From Levilactobacillus senmaizukei DSM 21775 = NBRC 103853 (lineage in GTDB: Bacteria > Bacillota > Bacilli > Lactobacillales > Lactobacillaceae), in NCBI RefSeq assembly GCF_001592085.1, contig NZ_BCWD01000001.1, forward strand, positions 62,001 to 126,000: 64,000 bases of DNA. Reading direction: 5' to 3'. Shown piece after piece: positions 60,678-64,000 of the stretch. Each line of letters starts with the position of its first letter. Positions within the stretch are counted from its first letter, which is position 1. The position numbers and the translations under genes were made by a program. The notes under the pieces were generated by a model that saw only the letters and a list, made by a program, of their open reading frames with translations, did not search any database and was not told the DNA's origin.

Positions 60678-60988
60678 TTGTGATCATCCTCCTTTGCTTT
60701 AGCCGCTGGTTTCCGGTCAAACATACCCAGCATCCGGTCCGTCACCGTGTAACCACCGGCAACGTTGACCGCCGCGAAGAAGGCACCGAAGAAGGCGAGG
60801 CAATAGAATAGCCAGTTGTTGGCTTCCGCCGCAATCACGAAGGCCCCTACAACAACGACCCCGTGAATGGCGTTAGCCCCAGACATCATTGGTGTTTGTA
60901 AGGTTGCGGGAATCTTACTCATAACTTCAAAACCCACTAATAAACTTAAAACAAAGATGGCGAGATTCGAGAATAATTCTTCACTCAT
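60674..60988 (-). CDS. pntA2: NAD(P) transhydrogenase subunit alpha 2
   Basis: A 104-aa integral membrane part of domain II: LAIFVLSLLVGFEVMSKIPATLQTPMMSGANAIHGVVVVGAFVIAA (about 9-54) is typical. It has three helices and a basic C-terminus. It is 3 bp after pntA1 and overlaps pntB by 4 bases, so the three genes are one operon. Confidence 0.92.
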   Translation of the reverse strand: MSEELFSNLAIFVLSLLVGFEVMSKIPATLQTPMMSGANAIHGVVVVGAFVIAAEANNWLFYCLAFFGAFFAAVNVAGGYTVTDRMLGMFDRKPAAKAKEDDHK

Positions 60989-60991
60989 GAC

Positions 60992-62188
60992 TTATTCAGC
61001 TCCTTTGTCATCGGCCGCTTCATCCGGTGTGTCAGCCACTGCCGGTTTGCGCTCTGGCAAATCCATGGCAGAGCGGAGCCGATTGCTAATGATTTCTCCA
61101 TCGGTGGTGACCAAGAGATCGCCCACCACTTCATCGTCAACATCAAAGACCAAGGCGCCGTCGGTCGTCAAATCAGTGATGACCGCTTGGACGTTCTTCG
61201 CATACATGTCGGAAGCCGAGGCTGGTAATTGACTGGCCATGTCCCCGGCACCCACGATTTGGGCATCGCTGTCGGTCGTGACGGTAGTTCCCGGCTGGGA
61301 CCCAGCCACGTTACCACCTAGGTCACTAGCGGCCAGGTCGATAAATAATGTGCCCGGCTTAGCCTCATCAACCGACTTTTGGGTAACCAATAGTGGTGGC
61401 CGCCGCCCGGGAACTTGCGCCGTCGTAATGATAACGTTGTTTTGGGCAATAAAACTGGCCAGTTCGGCTTGTTGTTGTTCGGTTTCTTCCTTAGTCAGTT
61501 GCCGGGCATAACCCCCCTCACCGGTGGCCGAAACGGAGGTCGTCAAAAAGGTGGCCCCCAATGATTCAACTTCGCCCCGTGAGGCTGGTCGGATATCATA
61601 CCCGGAGACCATGGCCCCTAACCGTTTGGCAGTCCCAATGGCTTGCAGACCGGCCACCCCGGTTCCTAGGACCAAAACCTTCGCTGGTTTAGCAGTCCCG
61701 GCGGCGGTAATCATCATTGGGAAGTAACGGGCAAAACTGTCGGCGGCTAATAAGGCGGCCTTGTACCCGGCCACACTGGCTTGTGAGCTCAAGACATCCA
61801 TTGTTTGAGCCCGCGAAACGGTCCGTGGCAACAATTCAAAGGCTAGCGCCGTAATCTTCTTGGCGGCGAGTTTCTTCACGAAATCTAAATCTGTAAGCGG
61901 TGCCAAAAGTCCTAATAAAGCTTGGCCCGCCTGCATTTGATCAATCACGGCATCATCCGGCTGGTCAATCGTCGCGATAATCGTGGCATCCTTGACGGCT
62001 GTCTCACGGTCCACGACCTTGGCCCCGGCATCGGTATAGGCTTCATCACGATAGAAAGCGCGGCTCCCAGCACCCTGTTCAATCAGCACCTGGTAGTCAC
62101 TTTTGACCAACTTGCTCACAACGGTCGGTGATAATGCCACCCGATTTTCATTGGGTCTTTCTTTTAAAACCGATATCGTAATTGGCAT
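60992..62188 (-). CDS. pntA1: NAD(P) transhydrogenase subunit alpha 1 (NAD-binding)
   Basis: A 398-aa soluble subunit, alanine dehydrogenase/PNT family. N-terminal SVLKERPNENRVALSPTVV, the NAD-binding loop VLVLGTGVAGLQAIGTAKRLGAMVSGYDIRP (about 170-200), and VIITTAQVPGRRPPLLVT are seen. Start ATG has AAGGGGG. First gene of the pntA1-pntA2-pntB operon. Confidence 0.94.
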   Translation of the reverse strand: MPITISVLKERPNENRVALSPTVVSKLVKSDYQVLIEQGAGSRAFYRDEAYTDAGAKVVDRETAVKDATIIATIDQPDDAVIDQMQAGQALLGLLAPLTDLDFVKKLAAKKITALAFELLPRTVSRAQTMDVLSSQASVAGYKAALLAADSFARYFPMMITAAGTAKPAKVLVLGTGVAGLQAIGTAKRLGAMVSGYDIRPASRGEVESLGATFLTTSVSATGEGGYARQLTKEETEQQQAELASFIAQNNVIITTAQVPGRRPPLLVTQKSVDEAKPGTLFIDLAASDLGGNVAGSQPGTTVTTDSDAQIVGAGDMASQLPASASDMYAKNVQAVITDLTTDGALVFDVDDEVVGDLLVTTDGEIISNRLRSAMDLPERKPAVADTPDEAADDKGAE

Positions 62189-62226
62189 TCAAAACTTCCC
62201 CCTTTTGATAAAGTATTCACATATTC

Positions 62227-62255
62227 ACTATAAGACATTTAGCCCCGTAACACAA
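62227..62255 (-). promoter_or_regulatory. Promoter of the pnt operon
   Basis: TTGTGT (62250-62255) and TATAGT (62227-62232) on the minus strand, 17-base spacing, about 30 bases before the ATG. Confidence 0.65.
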
Positions 62256-62482
62256 TGATCCCCCGGAAGTTTTTCATGAGGATTTCAATCCTAAGAAACA
62301 CTGATATTTCAGTCTAATTGGCGATTTACCAGGCGTTATTTATGGTCACTCTCGCACTATTTACATAATCGATGGTTCGCTTTTAGGATGATTTTTCTGA
62401 AAGTCAATTCACAAACTATTCGACTTGGCTTGCCCGTGTAAACCATGGGGGTTTCCATGCAAATGCCCCAAATTTTACGTCG
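62256..62482. other. Non-coding stretch upstream of pnt
   Basis: AT-rich, no ORF, no clear hairpin. Nothing further identified here. Confidence 0.3.
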
Positions 62483-62515
62483 CCAAAAAAGGACGTGACC
62501 ACCGTCACGTCCTTA
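62483..62515 (-). terminator. Terminator of the tyrosine phosphatase gene
   Basis: AAGGACGTGAC pairs with GTCACGTCCTT and TTTTT follows on the minus strand. One of the cleanest in the window. Confidence 0.9.
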
Positions 62516-62529
62516 GAATTAAAGTCGAT

Positions 62530-63312
62530 TTATTTATGGGCTTTTGTTAAGTAGTTGGTCCGGATAGCCTTTAATTGGCTTGGCTTAATCTTCAAGCCCT
62601 TCTTAACGTACTTGTCCATGGAGCCATACTGCTTGTTAACCTTCTTGTAGAACAGGTTCAGCAGTTCTGGCTTGGCCCAGGTCACGTTTAATTGCGTGTT
62701 GGACAATAAGTAATCACGTTGAATATCCTTCTTGCTAACCCCCAGGATCGAGTAGAGAATGGCGGCTGCCGTTCCCGTTCGGTCCATCCCATGAGAACAA
62801 TGGAATAACAGGGCACCCTTTTTGTTTTCCGCCATCTGAACTAATAGATTGCGGTAACTCCGACGGGCAGCGCCCTTCGTCGCCATGTCGACGTACATTC
62901 CTTCGTCATCGTTGTCATAGTTGGACTTACTGCCCAAGACAGAGGCCTGCATGTATTTTACGCCATCCAAGACTGGATCGGGCTTCTTAGCAATCTGGTC
63001 GGTCGTCCGTAAGTCGACGATCTCCGTCAGGTGGTATTGGTCGGTCAACCGGAATGTATCATACGTGGTCAGCTTTTCCAACGAGTCGCTCCGTAGCAAA
63101 CGGCCCAGCTTGACGCGTTGGCCGGACTTGGTCTTGTATCCACCTAAATCCCGCATATTTTCTGCACCCTGCAATTTAATTGGTCGGGTAACTTTTTGTG
63201 AAATGGCCGGTTGTAGTTGAGCATTTGACGTTGCCGCCTGAACGGGAACTACCGCAGCTCCCATCAATGTTAAGGCACAACTCATGCCTGCTAAAACTGT
63301 CCGAAATCGCAT
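62530..63312 (-). CDS. Secreted tyrosine-protein phosphatase
   Basis: A 260-aa exported protein. Signal peptide 1-26 (ends VQA). N-terminal motif AENMRDLGGYKT (about 50-61), RLLRSDSLEKLT, IVDLRTTDQ and the active site HCSHGMDRTG (about 170-179), the Cys-x5-Arg signature of Y_phosphatase3 enzymes that act on phosphotyrosine or lipid phosphate. Such proteins resemble the lipid phosphatase LipA of Listeria. Start ATG has AAAGGGG. Confidence 0.9.
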   Translation of the reverse strand: MRFRTVLAGMSCALTLMGAAVVPVQAATSNAQLQPAISQKVTRPIKLQGAENMRDLGGYKTKSGQRVKLGRLLRSDSLEKLTTYDTFRLTDQYHLTEIVDLRTTDQIAKKPDPVLDGVKYMQASVLGSKSNYDNDDEGMYVDMATKGAARRSYRNLLVQMAENKKGALLFHCSHGMDRTGTAAAILYSILGVSKKDIQRDYLLSNTQLNVTWAKPELLNLFYKKVNKQYGSMDKYVKKGLKIKPSQLKAIRTNYLTKAHK

Positions 63313-63507
63313 TACTAATCAATCCCCTTTCTGATTAACCCTAGATTACCAAAACCATGTAAAGTTAATGGTGAGAAGTTGTAACGTTTCGGTATAGACC
63401 ATACTCATTTATTTATCAAAAGGTGCCGCAGGCCCCACAATAAGCGTTTGACAAGTCCGAGAAAAACCGCCAAAATAATTTTAATTAGGTAAAGGAGGCG
63501 ACACGGC

Positions 63508-64000
63508 ATGGCCATGTTATGGTTGGTCTTTCTACCAGCACTTTTGGCCGGACTCATTCAGGGATTGACGGGCTTCGGTTCCGCCATTATCATGATGATT
63601 TTCCTACCAGCGATCCTGCCAATTGGCCAGGGGGCCGGCGTAGCGACGCTCGTCATGGCGGCCAGCGTCATCACCTTGGTCTACCGGTATCGGCATGCCA
63701 TTCACCTCCGTCGCATCATCCTGCCGTTTATCCTTTACGCCAGTGTAGCCACCTGGTCAATTCACCTCACCCGCGTCTGGGACGTCCACCGGCTCCGACT
63801 CATGCTGGGAATACTCCTGGTTTGTCTGGCCATCTACTTTCTCTGGAGTAAAAGTGCCGGTGACCGCAAGTATCCTTGGCCCGTTGCCATTGGTTTCATG
63901 CTCATTTCGGGCTTCTTCAATGGTCTGTTCGGTATCGGTGGTCCCTTGATGGCGTTGTACTTTCTATCACTGTCTGACTCAACCGATGAATACCTGGCCA
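63508..64000 (+). CDS. TauE/SafE family membrane transporter, N-terminal part
   Basis: The first 164 codons lie in the window; the gene continues past the right edge. Start ATG at 63508 with AAAGGAGG 9 bases upstream. Hydrophobic segments and the repeat motifs ALLAGLIQGLTGFGSAIIMM (about 11-30) and GFFNGLFGIGGPLMALYF (about 137-154) identify the sulfite exporter/TauE family, which exports or imports small sulfur- or organic acids. Confidence 0.85.
   Translation, partial: MAMLWLVFLPALLAGLIQGLTGFGSAIIMMIFLPAILPIGQGAGVATLVMAASVITLVYRYRHAIHLRRIILPFILYASVATWSIHLTRVWDVHRLRLMLGILLVCLAIYFLWSKSAGDRKYPWPVAIGFMLISGFFNGLFGIGGPLMALYFLSLSDSTDEYLA

Noticed and set aside
1-64000. CRISPR arrays, insertion sequences, prophage or plasmid genes
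   Set aside because: No regularly spaced repeats, transposase, integrase, capsid or replication genes were seen.

Overview
The window reads as chromosomal DNA of a heterofermentative member of the Lactobacillaceae, most likely the Levilactobacillus (L. brevis) group. The grounds are AGGAGG-type ribosome sites with frequent TTG/GTG starts, sigma-A promoters (TTGACA/TATAAT), base composition of roughly half G+C, a HorA-like efflux pump, a tannase-family esterase, a bile-salt-hydrolase/penicillin-acylase relative, an LPQTG surface protein and a T-box regulated methionine importer. The genus is inferred from gene content only. I see no phage, transposase, CRISPR array or rRNA, so this is mostly an ordinary chromosomal segment with accessory genes.

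Layout. 0-1.1 kb: start of a flavodoxin-like oxidoreductase, two small membrane proteins and tRNA-Arg(TCT). 1.1-5 kb: glutamate racemase with a GadC-like permease, a cytochrome b5-like protein and a cold-shock protein. 5-11.3 kb: mutY operon, an orphan OppA lipoprotein, and lplA divergent from a GcvH-like lipoyl protein. 11.3-14.4 kb: aldo/keto reductase, small acidic protein, histidine phosphatase, EamA exporter. 14.6-17.9 kb: metQ-metN-metI behind a Met T-box. 18-23 kb: degenerate Tag-like protein, a second OppA lipoprotein behind a cysteine-codon-rich leader ORF and terminator, divergent GH3 glucosidase. 23-30 kb: GNAT and Ntn hydrolase, then the tag-sbcD-sbcC repair operon. 30-37 kb: secreted metzincin, GH25 lysozyme, MerR-cupin-AhpD-like operon, TetR, LPQTG adhesin. 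37-44 kb: reductase, MFS exporter, TetR-controlled ABC-2 exporter, DUF1697 and a deformylase-like protein. 44-51 kb: tannase homologue, cre-controlled permease, hydroxyacyl-CoA dehydrogenase-like protein, type II restriction-modification pair. 51-59 kb: aquaporin, secreted PAP2 phosphatase, small peptide gene, MarR-HorA-like efflux operon, secreted and VOC proteins. 59-64 kb: pntA1-pntA2-pntB, secreted tyrosine phosphatase, start of a TauE/SafE transporter.

Most notable: (1) an apparent cysteine-sensing leader-peptide attenuator before an OppA-like lipoprotein (20.38-20.65 kb); (2) a MutY in which all four iron-sulfur cluster cysteines are replaced; (3) a tannase homologue whose catalytic serine is glycine; (4) a Tag-like protein without the zinc ligands and the key glutamate, in a genome region that also has an intact Tag; (5) three unexplained structured or small-peptide elements (24.8-25.0, 54.7-54.85 and 59.07-59.2 kb); (6) clear palindromic operators over the promoters of the TetR-ABC, MerR-cupin and MarR-ABC operons.

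The efflux systems, the repair genes (MutY, Tag, SbcCD), the restriction-modification pair and the cell-surface enzymes suggest a plant or fermented-food lifestyle with exposure to phenolics, hop-like antimicrobials and acid.
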